Shown here: in pieces, positions 50,677 through 60,718 of the stretch
Layout of the letters: every line of letters starts with the position of its first letter
Position numbering within the stretch: position 1 is the stretch's first letter
Assembly (NCBI GenBank): GCA_041821315.1
Contig: JBGUEO010000011.1
Coordinates: 56,632-120,631, forward strand
DNA from: DIGJ01 sp041821315
GTDB taxonomy: Bacteria > Bacillota > Clostridia > Lachnospirales > Lachnospiraceae
Length of the DNA stretch: 64,000 bases
Direction of reading: 5' to 3'
The notes under the pieces: generated by a model
Database searches by the model: none
What the model saw: the letters and a program-made list of their open reading frames with translations, nothing else
Told to the model about the DNA's origin: nothing
Program-made: the position numbers and the translations under genes

Positions 50677-52935
50677 ATGAACAAATTAATCGAAGAAAAT
50701 ATTGTACAGTTGGATTTTTCGGAGGAAATGAAGAATTCTTATCGCGATTACGCGATGAGTGTAATTATATCTCGTGCGTTGCCGGATGTTCGCGATGGAC
50801 TAAAGCCCGTGCAACGAAGAATTTTATTTGCAATGAATGAACTAGGACTTGATCCTAAGAAACCACACCGTAAGAGTGCACGTATTGTTGGAGATACAAT
50901 GGGTAAATATCATCCGCATGGAGATTCCTCGATTTATGATGCACTGGTTCATATGACAGAACCTTATTCACTATCCGTTCCGTTGGTAGATGGTCACGGG
51001 AACTTTGGCTCAATTGATGGAGATGGTGCAGCTGCCATGCGTTATACCGAAGCGAGACTTTCGAATGCAGCAACGACACTGTTAGGACATTTGGATAAAG
51101 GGCTTGTCGATTTTATGCCAAACTTTGATGAAAGTGAAAAGGAACCAATTGTTTTGCCTGCCATGATACCAAATCTATTGATTAATGGAACCACGGGGAT
51201 TGCAGTTGGTATGGCTACCAATATTCCTCCACACAATCCAGGAGAGGTGATTGATGGGGTTATTGCCTATATAGATCGGCCGTCGATCACAACCGCTGGT
51301 TTGATGGAGTATATCATAGCACCCGATTTTCCAACCGGAGGAACGATAATTAATCAGGATGAGATCTTAAATATCTATGAAACGGGAGAAGGTAAGCTTA
51401 AAATTCGTGCAAAGACCGAGATTGAAAAAGGGGAAAATGGAAGACAGAATATAATTATTACAGAAATTCCATATACGGTTGCAGGAAATAAAACAAAATT
51501 GGTAGAATCCATTGCGACTCTAATGAAGGACAAGGTTTTTGATGAACTATATGATATACGGGATGAATCTTCGAAAGAGGGAATTCGAATTGTAATTGAA
51601 GTAAAAAAAGATAGAGATATTGACAATCTCTTAAACGGTTTGTATAAGAAGACTGCAATGGAAGACACCTATGGAGTAAATCTTCTTGCGGTAAAACAGC
51701 AGCAGCCAATTACGTTTCATTTAAAATCTCTGATTTCGGAGTTTGTTGATTTTCAAGAAGAATTGTATACAAAAGAATATGCATATCTTTTAAATAAAGC
51801 GAATGCAAGACTTGAGATTGTGGATGGATTGATTAAGGCTACCGACGTCATTGATTTGATTATTGAGGTACTCCGTGGAAGTTCTTCCATCCATCAGGCA
51901 AAAAACTGCCTGATACATGGAGAAATTAAAGATATACAATTTAAATCAATCGAATCCAAGATGGAAGCAGCACGATTTGATTTTACAGAGCGGCAAGCGG
52001 ATGCAATACTGGCAATGCCATTAAGCAAGTTGATTGGTCTTGAAATAATGAAACTTCATGAAGAAGGAGATGCTTTGCGCAAGAGCATTGAAGAGTATCA
52101 GGAAGTGCTTGGTGATAAGAAAAATCTGTATAAGGTAATTAAGACACGCCTTCGTGAGTTTAAGAAAATGTTTGCATACCCACGAAAAACAAAACTTCAA
52201 AATGTACAGCATATGGATTATGTAGAAGAATTTAAGGTTGAAGATATCGTTGTCGTAATCGATCGGTTTGGATATACTAAATCACTGGATAGTGCAAGCT
52301 TTTCCCGTGTGTCAGAAGATACAAAAAAAGAATATTCTTTTATAATATCCATGCAAAATACAGATAAATTATGTTTGTTTACCACACAGGGAAATATGTA
52401 TCAGGTTAAAGTTGAGAAAATTCCAAGATGTAAAATGAAAGATAAGGGAACTTTGATTCATTCCTTATGCAAAGTAGGAAAAGAAGACATTATTATGTAT
52501 ACTTCGTTTGAGGAACTGTTTGAATCACAACTTTTATTTGCAACGAGACGTGGATTTATCAAATTGGTTTCAGGAGCAGAATTTGAGACAAACCGATCGG
52601 TGATTGTAGCAACGAAGCTAGATGATAAGGATCAAGTAATCAATGTCGTAAAATTATCTGCGCATGAACGGTTATCCGAATCGATGAAAGTGATTTTGAT
52701 TACCGAAAAACAGCTGTCATTAGGGTTTAATCTCTCCGAAGTAAGTGAGCTTAAAAAGACGAGCCGTGGGGTTAAGGCAATCATGTTAGAGGACAGTGAT
52801 GAGGTAGCATTTGCTTCTTGCGTTTCAATGGATACACAAGATTTTGAGTATAATGGACATACACTAAATGCAAAGAAAATTCGTAACCGTAAACGAGGAG
52901 CAAAAGGGCAAAAGGCACAGCTTAGTGAAACATAA
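50677..52935 (+). CDS. parC: Type IIA topoisomerase A subunit (ParC/GyrA)
   Basis: 752 residues. DNA-breaking domain with HGDSSIYDALV and catalytic Tyr123 in AAMRYTEARL, a coiled-coil gate (about 360-480), and a C-terminal beta-pinwheel (about 500-745). The GNFGSIDGDGAAA segment is GyrA-like, but no GyrA box (QRRGGKG) is seen in the pinwheel; the nearest are ATRRGFIKL and TSRGVKAIM. This favours topoisomerase IV or a relaxing paralogue. Confidence 0.9.
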   Translation: MNKLIEENIVQLDFSEEMKNSYRDYAMSVIISRALPDVRDGLKPVQRRILFAMNELGLDPKKPHRKSARIVGDTMGKYHPHGDSSIYDALVHMTEPYSLSVPLVDGHGNFGSIDGDGAAAMRYTEARLSNAATTLLGHLDKGLVDFMPNFDESEKEPIVLPAMIPNLLINGTTGIAVGMATNIPPHNPGEVIDGVIAYIDRPSITTAGLMEYIIAPDFPTGGTIINQDEILNIYETGEGKLKIRAKTEIEKGENGRQNIIITEIPYTVAGNKTKLVESIATLMKDKVFDELYDIRDESSKEGIRIVIEVKKDRDIDNLLNGLYKKTAMEDTYGVNLLAVKQQQPITFHLKSLISEFVDFQEELYTKEYAYLLNKANARLEIVDGLIKATDVIDLIIEVLRGSSSIHQAKNCLIHGEIKDIQFKSIESKMEAARFDFTERQADAILAMPLSKLIGLEIMKLHEEGDALRKSIEEYQEVLGDKKNLYKVIKTRLREFKKMFAYPRKTKLQNVQHMDYVEEFKVEDIVVVIDRFGYTKSLDSASFSRVSEDTKKEYSFIISMQNTDKLCLFTTQGNMYQVKVEKIPRCKMKDKGTLIHSLCKVGKEDIIMYTSFEELFESQLLFATRRGFIKLVSGAEFETNRSVIVATKLDDKDQVINVVKLSAHERLSESMKVILITEKQLSLGFNLSEVSELKKTSRGVKAIMLEDSDEVAFASCVSMDTQDFEYNGHTLNAKKIRNRKRGAKGQKAQLSET

Positions 52936-52981
52936 TTATAAGGTAGTAAAAAATGATATTGTAAAAAAATAATAAAAAATC

Positions 52982-53008
52982 TAAAGTATTTCTTAGGATA
53001 TCCGATAA
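52982..53008 (+). promoter_or_regulatory. Sigma-28 (SigD) promoter of the late flagellar operon
   Basis: TAAA (52982-52985), 15 bases, then TCCGATAA (53001-53008), matching the sigma-28 consensus TAAA-N15-GCCGATAA in 11 of 12 positions. It lies 45 bases before flgM. Confidence 0.85.
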
Positions 53009-53052
53009 ATATGATATAGAATGAAATAACGATAAAGTAAGGTGGTGGAATT

Positions 53053-53337
53053 ATGAGAATTAATACATACAATCAAATTGCACAGTTATACCAGTCAAAC
53101 CAAACAAAAACGACAACTAACAAATCAGAAAAGACAACTAGTTTTTCCGATGCACTGCAGCTATCGCAAACGGGTAAGGATATCCAGGTTGCAAAACAAG
53201 CAGTGAAGGATGCACCAGATGTGAGAGAAGATAGAGTAAATGCAATCAAAGCAGAGCTTGCATCGGGGACTTATCGTGTAAGTGCAGAAGACGTAGCAGA
53301 AAAATTAGCCGATAATTATTTTAACGAAATGATTTAA
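53053..53337 (+). CDS. flgM: Anti-sigma-28 factor FlgM
   Basis: 94 residues. An unstructured N-terminus (RINTYNQIAQLYQ start) and the C-terminal sigma-28-binding region (VNAIKAELASGTYRVSAEDVAEKLADN). FlgM holds SigD inactive until the hook is finished and it is exported. It is the first gene after a sigma-28 promoter, giving the usual negative feedback. GGTGGTGGA precedes the ATG. Confidence 0.95.
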   Translation: MRINTYNQIAQLYQSNQTKTTTNKSEKTTSFSDALQLSQTGKDIQVAKQAVKDAPDVREDRVNAIKAELASGTYRVSAEDVAEKLADNYFNEMI

Positions 53338-53351
53338 ATGGGGGAGAACAA

Positions 53352-53864
53352 TTGGCAAGTTTAATTGAAGAGTTAATAATGACCCTCGAAGAAGAAGAAA
53401 CGGTTTATCAAAAGTTAATTCCAATTAATGAAGATAAAACAAAAATTATTATTAATAATGACCTTGATGCCTTACAAAAAATTACGGATCAGGAACAATC
53501 TATGATTCTTAAAATTAATGTGCTTGAGCATAAAAGGCAAGAGGTTCTTATTAATATTGGAACCGTTATTAATAGAAATCCGAGCACACTTGATTTAAAA
53601 ACTATGGTTAAGCTACTGGAAAAACAACCAGAAGAACAAAAAAAGCTTAGTCAAATTCATGACAATCTAAAAAGAACCATCGGAAGGCTGATGGAACTAA
53701 ATCATCAAAATCAATCTTTAATTGAACAATCCCTAGAATTAATAGAATTCAATATGAATTTTATTCAGAGTACACGGATGTCACCGGGGAATAATTATAA
53801 CAAAAATGCATCAGGAATTGATTTATCAATCGAGCAAAACAATATGTTTGATACAAAACAATAG
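53352..53864 (+). CDS. flgN: FlgN-like export chaperone
   Basis: 170 residues, almost wholly helical, with the FlgN-type plan of early LEEEETVYQKLIPINEDKTK and a long coiled coil. FlgN holds FlgK and FlgL for export, and both follow. It starts with TTG at 53352, preceded by GGGGGAG; the ATG at 53338 is in another frame. Confidence 0.85.
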   Translation: MASLIEELIMTLEEEETVYQKLIPINEDKTKIIINNDLDALQKITDQEQSMILKINVLEHKRQEVLINIGTVINRNPSTLDLKTMVKLLEKQPEEQKKLSQIHDNLKRTIGRLMELNHQNQSLIEQSLELIEFNMNFIQSTRMSPGNNYNKNASGIDLSIEQNNMFDTKQ

Positions 53865-53897
53865 ATGCGAGACTATTTATGAAGGCAAGGTGATGTG

Positions 53898-55979
53898 ATG
53901 GGTAATCTGATGACAAGTATGTATACGGGGGTGTCTGGCTTAATTGTAAGTCAGACATCGATTAATACCACTGCCCACAATATTTCCAATGTAGATACAA
54001 AGGGATATACGAGGCAGCAAATTCTCTCTTCTGATTTTAGATATAATACCATTGGACAAACTGCAAATTCCTATTTGCAGGTGGGATTAGGAGCTGACAT
54101 GTCCTCGATTCGCCAGGTGCGAGACATGTTTTTAGACAAGAGCTACCGATTAGAAATTGGAAGAGAAAACTATTATGAAGCACAATCTAATTCAATAGAA
54201 GAAATAGAGAGTATTTTTGGTGAATTGGATGGAGAGGCTTTTAAAACATCATTATCGGATTTATGGACTTCAATATCGGAATTGGCAAAAGAACCGCTCA
54301 ATACGGTAAATCGAGGAACGTTGGTAGCAACAGCTTCAAGTTTTTTGGCAAGGGCAGAAATTATTAAGGAGCAGTTGTCTTCTTATCAGACGAATTTAAA
54401 CAGTCAAATTCTAAAAAAGGTAAACCGCATTAATGAAATTGGCGATTCAATTAAAGGCTTAAATCAAAAGATTCGTACCAATGAAAGCAGCGGACAAGAA
54501 GCAAATGATTACCGTGACACAAGGAATTCATTGTTAGATGAACTTGGTGGACTGGCTAGCATTTCGTACAAGGAAGATGCTTATGGCATGGTAACTGTAA
54601 GCGTAGAAGGGGTACAGTTTGTAACCGATGATAATGTTTATCATATGGCCACACATAAGACGGTTACAGAAGAAGAGCAAGGAAGAACGGATTCGATTAA
54701 TGGATACGTAAAAGATATATCGGATTTGGCTGCAAATCTAAAAAGTGCGGGGAAAACCCCAGATGAGATAAATGATGGCGTAAAGGCATCGGATGCATGG
54801 TCTAAACTTTCGAAATACGGAGCACTCACTTATCCGACGAGTGGAGAATTAAAATATAATAATTATACTGCGATAGAAAGTAATGGTACAATTCATTCGA
54901 TTCTACCAAAACAGTCCGATTTACTTACCGTTGTTTGGACAGGAAATGGATGTGGAGATGTTTTTCGCTTGAATGGAAATTACTCTTCAGCGTCTAATAC
55001 GGATGTTGGTTCCCTGAAAGGATTATTGGTATCAAGGGGTGCATACAGTGCAAATTATACCAATATTCCATTGGAAAAAGACTACGCGACGACCAAAGAG
55101 TATGAAATAGCAGTCAAGGAATATAATCGCTATGTGGATCCTTCTGTTATTATGTCGACACAAGCTCAATTTGATCAATTGATTCATGAGATGGTTACAT
55201 CAATTAACGATATTCTTGCTCCAAATACAGAGGTGAGTAGTGGGATAATAAGTAAATTACGTACCAATACAACAGGGACAACAGTTAATGAATCTCAGGT
55301 TAATTTGACGGGGGCGACGATTGTATTAGAAGACGGTACAACCGTCAAGGCAAGTGATGTACAAATCTTTGATTCAGTCAGTGCGGGATGCGGAATGGAT
55401 GATGAGCAAACGCAGGGTGAGGCATTATTTGAACGTAAAAACCAAGAACGCTATACAAAAGGAAAATTGACCGCAGCCATTGATGGGGTACCAACAGAAA
55501 TCCATGTATGGGTATACAATGAAGAATATGCTTCGGATCAATATAGCTTATATACCATTGGTGAAGTTGAAATAAATGAAGATATTTTAAATGATTATAA
55601 TGTAATTCCGTTAAGCAACAATCAATATTCTGGATTGTCAGGGTCGTATAATCAAGATATTTGTTCGGCGCTAACGGATGCATGGGATAGAGAAACACTA
55701 AAAATAGACCCCAATACATTAACTACAAATAATTTTCAGGATTATTATTCTGCGTTGACAACAAATATTGCGTATAGGGGCAGTACCTATAAGAGTAAGG
55801 TGGATAATCAAAGCGATATGGTAGAAAGTATAGATAATCAAAGGCAAACCGTAGCGGGAGTTTCTTCCGATGAAGAACTTACAAACTTAATCAAATTTCA
55901 ACATGCATATAATGCATCATCCCGTTATATCAACGTAATTAATGAGATGTTAGGACATGTAATTGAAAAACTAGGATAA
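53898..55979 (+). CDS. flgK: Flagellar hook-associated protein 1 (FlgK), first copy
   Basis: 693 residues. The N-terminus has the rod/hook family motif (SQTSINTTAHNISNVDTKGYTRQQ), and the C-terminus the matching helix (LIKFQHAYNASSRYINVINEMLG). It joins hook to filament. The middle (about 230-600) is larger than in enterobacterial FlgK (about 550 in total). The ATG at 53898 is preferred over the GTG three bases earlier because of AAGGTGA spacing. Confidence 0.94.
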   Translation: MGNLMTSMYTGVSGLIVSQTSINTTAHNISNVDTKGYTRQQILSSDFRYNTIGQTANSYLQVGLGADMSSIRQVRDMFLDKSYRLEIGRENYYEAQSNSIEEIESIFGELDGEAFKTSLSDLWTSISELAKEPLNTVNRGTLVATASSFLARAEIIKEQLSSYQTNLNSQILKKVNRINEIGDSIKGLNQKIRTNESSGQEANDYRDTRNSLLDELGGLASISYKEDAYGMVTVSVEGVQFVTDDNVYHMATHKTVTEEEQGRTDSINGYVKDISDLAANLKSAGKTPDEINDGVKASDAWSKLSKYGALTYPTSGELKYNNYTAIESNGTIHSILPKQSDLLTVVWTGNGCGDVFRLNGNYSSASNTDVGSLKGLLVSRGAYSANYTNIPLEKDYATTKEYEIAVKEYNRYVDPSVIMSTQAQFDQLIHEMVTSINDILAPNTEVSSGIISKLRTNTTGTTVNESQVNLTGATIVLEDGTTVKASDVQIFDSVSAGCGMDDEQTQGEALFERKNQERYTKGKLTAAIDGVPTEIHVWVYNEEYASDQYSLYTIGEVEINEDILNDYNVIPLSNNQYSGLSGSYNQDICSALTDAWDRETLKIDPNTLTTNNFQDYYSALTTNIAYRGSTYKSKVDNQSDMVESIDNQRQTVAGVSSDEELTNLIKFQHAYNASSRYINVINEMLGHVIEKLG

Positions 55980-56000
55980 CAAGATAGGAGGGGTGATGAA

Positions 56001-57833
56001 ATGGCAAATACATTTTTTGGGCTTACAATTGCTAAATCTGGATTATATACCTATCAGGCTGCACTGAATACAGCGGCACATAATGCATCCAATGCGGATA
56101 CGAAGGGTTATAGCAGGCAGAAAGTAAATCAAGCTGCCTCAACGGCAATTTCTGTAAATAATTCCTATGGAATGCAAGGAACTGGTGTTGATGTTACAGG
56201 AGTAAAACAAATCAGAGATAGTTACTATGATACAAAGTATTGGAAAAACAATGAAATTTATGGAAACTATAATTCAAAGGCATATTATCTGAATAATATC
56301 CAAAGCTATTTTAGCGAAGTAAGTTCTAAGGGGTCGACAGCGGCACTGGATACTTTATTTACTTCATTAAGCAGCCTTTCGGGAGATGTTTCCAATAAAA
56401 CAATTCGAACACAGGTCACTGAAAATGCCAATACACTTACAGATACCATTCATTCGTTATATGATAACCTGCAGACGCTGCAAAAAGAGTGTAATACCGA
56501 AATTAAAAATACAGCAGATCAAATTAATTCCATCGCAGAGCGAATTTCTTCCTTAACACTTCAGATTAACACGATTGAAGTCGGTGGAGCTGCGGCAAAT
56601 GATTTGCGGGATTCTAGAAATCTTTTAATTGATAAACTTTCTGAATTAGGAAATACGTCCGTAACAGAGACAGCGGTTGGAGATGACATCGGAGTCAATC
56701 AATATATTGTCCGACTAGATGGTAAGACACTGGTTGACACATATAACTATACGACACTAAAAGCGATTCCAAACGACGCAAGTGTAACTCAAAATGATGT
56801 GGATGGTCTCTATACGCTTACTTGGTCAGATGGACAAAACTTTGATGCAACGAGTAATACACTCGGGGGGAAATTGCAAGCATTGTTTGAAATGCGAGAT
56901 GGAAATAATAAGGTAAACTTTACGGGAACCGGGAACGCAACAGCAGGTAGTACAGCACTTACGGTCACAGGTTCGAATCTAAATGATGAAATATTGCTAA
57001 ACATTCCGGAGAGTAATGGAAGCATTGTTGTTGGTAATCACAAGTATTCTTATGAAAGTTTTGAAGTTTCAGTGGGAGCGAATGGAACATATACGTATAC
57101 CTTTGAACTAACGGAAGCCTTAAAGGAGGATGCAACGGATCAAGATATCAATATAGGCGAATCGGTTGATTATAAAGGGGTTCCCTATTATCAAGCACAG
57201 CTTAATAAATTTGTGCGTACGGTGGCAAGTTCATTTAACAAAATACATAGCGAGGGCGAAGACTTAAATGGAGACAAGGGACTTGATTTTTTTACTGCAA
57301 CCTTAGCAGCGAGTGGCGAGGAATATTCCTTTGATACGACATTAACAGCGTTTCGCTCACTACCAAATGCTGCAACGGATACGGATGCAAATGGTTATGT
57401 AAGAGCATCCTATTATCGGGTAACTGCTGGAAATTTAAAAGTAACCAGCAAAATTTTGGATGATCCAAATAAAATAGCGTGTGCTGCTTATGATGGAACT
57501 ATAGATACTGGTGTTGAGGATAAAACCACGCTTAATAAGCTTCTTGCATTAAAGAATGATATGTCGATGTTCAAACAAGGAACACCGGATATGTTTTTAC
57601 AGACAATGGTAGCAGAGATGGCAATTGACACTAAATCAGCAACTAACTTTGCGAAAGGTCAGGAAAATGTGTTAAAAGTAATTACAACACAACGAGCTTC
57701 TGTTTCGGGCGTGGATAGGGATGAAGAAGCCGTTGATTTAATTAAATTTAAAAATGCATATGATTTGTGTTCCAAGGTAATTTCGATTATGAATGAAGTC
57801 TATGATAAATTAATTAATAGTACGGGTGTTTAA
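56001..57833 (+). CDS. flgK: Flagellar hook-associated protein 1 paralogue (FlgK), second copy
   Basis: 610 residues with the same ends as the gene before it (AALNTAAHNASNADTKGYSRQ and IKFKNAYDLCSKVISIMNEVYD), but a different middle. GGAGGGG precedes the ATG, 21 bases after the first copy. Conserved ends with diverged centres imply an old duplication, not a recent repeat. The two proteins may alternate or occupy neighbouring rings of the hook-filament junction. Confidence 0.9.
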   Translation: MANTFFGLTIAKSGLYTYQAALNTAAHNASNADTKGYSRQKVNQAASTAISVNNSYGMQGTGVDVTGVKQIRDSYYDTKYWKNNEIYGNYNSKAYYLNNIQSYFSEVSSKGSTAALDTLFTSLSSLSGDVSNKTIRTQVTENANTLTDTIHSLYDNLQTLQKECNTEIKNTADQINSIAERISSLTLQINTIEVGGAAANDLRDSRNLLIDKLSELGNTSVTETAVGDDIGVNQYIVRLDGKTLVDTYNYTTLKAIPNDASVTQNDVDGLYTLTWSDGQNFDATSNTLGGKLQALFEMRDGNNKVNFTGTGNATAGSTALTVTGSNLNDEILLNIPESNGSIVVGNHKYSYESFEVSVGANGTYTYTFELTEALKEDATDQDINIGESVDYKGVPYYQAQLNKFVRTVASSFNKIHSEGEDLNGDKGLDFFTATLAASGEEYSFDTTLTAFRSLPNAATDTDANGYVRASYYRVTAGNLKVTSKILDDPNKIACAAYDGTIDTGVEDKTTLNKLLALKNDMSMFKQGTPDMFLQTMVAEMAIDTKSATNFAKGQENVLKVITTQRASVSGVDRDEEAVDLIKFKNAYDLCSKVISIMNEVYDKLINSTGV

Positions 57834-57857
57834 TAGAGAAGAAGGAAGGTAGGAAGC

Positions 57858-59456
57858 ATGCGAATAACCAATCAAATGATGACGACCAATATGTTAAATA
57901 ATATCAATCGGAACAAAAAAAATGTGGATACGTTAGGCTATCAATACGCTACTCAGCAAAAGATTGAAAAACCTTCAGATGATCCAGTGGTAGCCGTACG
58001 TTCCTTAAAGTACCGCACACAGATAACAGAACTTGAACAGTATTTGGGGAAAAACATACCAGATGCAAAAAACTGGATGGATACGGCAGAAAGTGCCATG
58101 AAGTCGGTCAATAGTGTATTGGAATATATGAGTTCGTATTGTAATAATGGTGCAACGGATACATTAGAAACCAGTGATCGAAACAGCATTATTGAAACCT
58201 TAAAGCAGTATAAAGATCAAATCTATTCGGATGCAAATGCTGATTATGCAGGTAGATATTTGTTTACCGGTTTTCGTACTGACACACCGCTTTTATATGA
58301 CAAAGCAGCGCTAACGCAGCAGGAAGCAAACAATACAATCTATACCATTAAAGAAAACCTATCGTTTTCAGATGTAACAAGTAAAACGTATGTAAAGGGT
58401 GGTGCTAGTTATGCACCTGGAACAGCGGGTGATGTGTATGCTCAAAATGCTGCCTCTACCGCAACGGCAAGCAGACTAAAACTTTCCTATACTAATTTAG
58501 ATAAGGGACCAGATAGTACGGTAACACAAGGTGCAAATAATTTTACCAGAAAGACTGGAATTCAAAGCATTACGCTCACCAATCCATCGAATCCCGCAGA
58601 TACCATAACGGTCGATGATACCGGTACGTCTGGATATACACTTACGACAATGTCATTGACGGATGGGACGCAGGGAAAATGCTATAGCCCTTCGGCAAAA
58701 GAGATAATTTTCATTCCGGAAACGGGTGAATTAGTTTTTGGATCCGATGCTTATGCAATCGCGCGAAAGAACTCGGATTATAGTGTTGCTTATACAAAAA
58801 CAAAATTTGAAGAAGACGATATCATGCCGCAGCATTACTTTGAGTGTAGTACGAGCGAGATCGTGATTGATAGTAGCAATGGCTCGTATAAGAATGAGAC
58901 ATGCGGATATAGCAATCCGGATTCTCAAAAGATTGATTATGAGATTAATTTTAGCCAGAAGCTAACGGTGAATACCTTAGCAAAAGATGCGGTTTCAACA
59001 ACAATAGGAACGAAGGTTGATGAGATTGTTCGTGCAGTGAATGATGTGTATGATATAAAAGATAAGATATCAGAGGTTGAAAAATTAATTACAACAGAGA
59101 CCAATGAGACAGAACTTTCAAACCTAAAAGAATTAAAATCGCAGTTGGAAACGGAACAAACGTTGAAAAAGAGCATTTTGCGTGAAAGCTTTTCTTCTGG
59201 AATGACGATGGCTCAAGAAGCGCAGGATATGCTTAATGTAGCGCTAGCAAATCACGGTAGCCGTTATAAAAGGTTGCAGTTAACGGAATCTAGATTGAAA
59301 GATCAAAAAACTAGTTTTACTGCATTGTTAGATGATAATGATAAGGTGGAATTAGAAGATTCTGTCATTAATTATAAACAGGCACAGGTTGTTTATGATG
59401 CATCCCTATCATGTGCTTCTACAGTAATTTCAAAGACGTTACTTGATTATTTATAA
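57858..59456 (+). CDS. flgL: Flagellar hook-associated protein 3 (FlgL)
   Basis: 532 residues. Flagellin-like N-terminal (RITNQMMTTNMLNNINRNKK, then KPSDDPVVAVRSLKYRT) and C-terminal helices are present. The central, surface-exposed part is about 200 residues longer than in the roughly 310-residue classic FlgL. AAGGAAGG precedes the ATG. It forms the second ring of the hook-filament junction. Confidence 0.92.
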   Translation: MRITNQMMTTNMLNNINRNKKNVDTLGYQYATQQKIEKPSDDPVVAVRSLKYRTQITELEQYLGKNIPDAKNWMDTAESAMKSVNSVLEYMSSYCNNGATDTLETSDRNSIIETLKQYKDQIYSDANADYAGRYLFTGFRTDTPLLYDKAALTQQEANNTIYTIKENLSFSDVTSKTYVKGGASYAPGTAGDVYAQNAASTATASRLKLSYTNLDKGPDSTVTQGANNFTRKTGIQSITLTNPSNPADTITVDDTGTSGYTLTTMSLTDGTQGKCYSPSAKEIIFIPETGELVFGSDAYAIARKNSDYSVAYTKTKFEEDDIMPQHYFECSTSEIVIDSSNGSYKNETCGYSNPDSQKIDYEINFSQKLTVNTLAKDAVSTTIGTKVDEIVRAVNDVYDIKDKISEVEKLITTETNETELSNLKELKSQLETEQTLKKSILRESFSSGMTMAQEAQDMLNVALANHGSRYKRLQLTESRLKDQKTSFTALLDDNDKVELEDSVINYKQAQVVYDASLSCASTVISKTLLDYL

Positions 59457-59478
59457 AAAAGAAAAAGGAGCTGTAATT

Positions 59479-59946
59479 ATGATCGTTCAAACAAGGTACT
59501 TTGGAGAAATTGATTTGTCCGAAGATAAAATTATTATTTTTGAAAATGGAATTATGGGATTTGAACAATTTAAAAAATTCACACTTCTATACGATAGTGA
59601 AAAGGAAGAAAGACCAAGTATATCATGGCTTCAAAGCTTAGATGAAAAAAGTCTTGCATTGCCAGTCATAAATCCGTTGTTGGTAGATGAAGGATATAAC
59701 CCTGTTGTAGAGGATGATCTTTTAAAGTCACTTGGAGAATTAACCGATGAGAATATAGCAATTTTGTTGGTTATGACAATTCCGTCAGACATAAAAAAGA
59801 TGACGGCAAATATGAAAGCACCGATTATTATAAATTCAGATACCAGAAAAGGATGCCAGGTTATTGTAGAAAATCAGGATTATCCGATTAAATTTAAGGT
59901 ATATGAGTGCTTAAAGAATCCAAATGCAAAAAAGGGGGATGAATAA
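59479..59946 (+). CDS. fliW: Flagellar assembly factor FliW
   Basis: 155 residues with the FliW core (RYFGEIDLSEDKIIIFENGIMGFEQFK). FliW binds CsrA when not held by flagellin, and so couples filament assembly to flagellin translation. The ATG at 59479 has AAAGGAG eight or so bases before; an earlier start would overlap flgL. It abuts csrA directly. Confidence 0.95.
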   Translation: MIVQTRYFGEIDLSEDKIIIFENGIMGFEQFKKFTLLYDSEKEERPSISWLQSLDEKSLALPVINPLLVDEGYNPVVEDDLLKSLGELTDENIAILLVMTIPSDIKKMTANMKAPIIINSDTRKGCQVIVENQDYPIKFKVYECLKNPNAKKGDE

Positions 59947-60165
59947 ATGCTAGCCCTATCAAGAAAAACAAATGAATCCATCATGATTGGAAATGATATC
60001 GAAATAACCATTTTAGAAATAAAGGGAGAACAGGTAAAAATCGGAATTGCTGCACCAAAGTCCGTTCCCATATATCGAAGAGAAATCTATGTACAAATTC
60101 AAGATGCAAATAAAGAAGCGGTTAGGAATGATATAGATGTTAGCGAATTAAAAAAATTATTTTAA
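59947..60165 (+). CDS. csrA: Carbon storage regulator CsrA
   Basis: 72 residues, full-length CsrA (MLALSRKTNESIMIGNDIEI, VKIGIAAPKSVPIYRREIY). It blocks translation of flagellin mRNA by binding GGA hairpins, and is held in check by FliW. The upstream gene supplies its ribosome site (AAGGGGGATG). Confidence 0.97.
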   Translation: MLALSRKTNESIMIGNDIEITILEIKGEQVKIGIAAPKSVPIYRREIYVQIQDANKEAVRNDIDVSELKKLF

Positions 60166-60195
60166 TAAAAAATGAAATTACAACGAGTGTTTTCT

Positions 60196-60222
60196 TAACT
60201 TTTATGGAAAACTTGACGATAA
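60196..60222 (+). promoter_or_regulatory. Candidate sigma-28 promoter before flaG
   Basis: TAAC (60196-60199), 15 bases, then GACGATAA (60215-60222), two mismatches from TAAA-N15-GCCGATAA. It lies in the 119-base gap after csrA, where a separate flaG-fliD-fliS transcript would begin. Confidence 0.55.
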
Positions 60223-60284
60223 TTATAGTAAGGTGATTTATAAATACAAAAAGTGTAGTTTAGGGAATTTGGAGGTGTTCAAGG

Positions 60285-60707
60285 ATGAAGATCGAATCAA
60301 TAACCAGGGCTTCAGGATTTGCATATGAAGAAAAGACATCAGTAGCTCAAAAAACAGATGGTGAAAGTGCTCAGGAAGTAAAAAAAAAGGAAGATATAGC
60401 TTCACTTGTTCGCAGTGGTGACAGTCAAAAAAAACAATCAAAAGAAACAGAAGAAGAAGAAGATACATTTGGCCAGGCCAGTGAACGGCAGATTAAGAAT
60501 GCAGTCTCTCAGGCAAACAAAAAAATACGTAGGCTGGAGAATACGAGCCTTGAGTTTTCTTATCATGAGCCTACCAAAAGGGTATCGATAAAGGTAATTA
60601 ATAATGAAACCAAAGAGGTCATCCGTGAGATACCACCAGAAAAGAGTCTGGATATGTTACAAAAAATGTGGGAACTGGCAGGGATACTAGTAGATGAAAA
60701 AAGATAG
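60285..60707 (+). CDS. flaG: FlaG-family flagellar protein
   Basis: 140 residues. A charged, disordered first half (many Lys/Glu) and the FlaG domain (about 65-138, with FSYHEPTKRVSIKVINNETKEVIREIPPE). FlaG affects filament length in several species and normally precedes fliD, as here. GGAGGTG lies before the ATG. Confidence 0.92.
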   Translation: MKIESITRASGFAYEEKTSVAQKTDGESAQEVKKKEDIASLVRSGDSQKKQSKETEEEEDTFGQASERQIKNAVSQANKKIRRLENTSLEFSYHEPTKRVSIKVINNETKEVIREIPPEKSLDMLQKMWELAGILVDEKR

Positions 60708-60718
60708 GAGGAACCACT

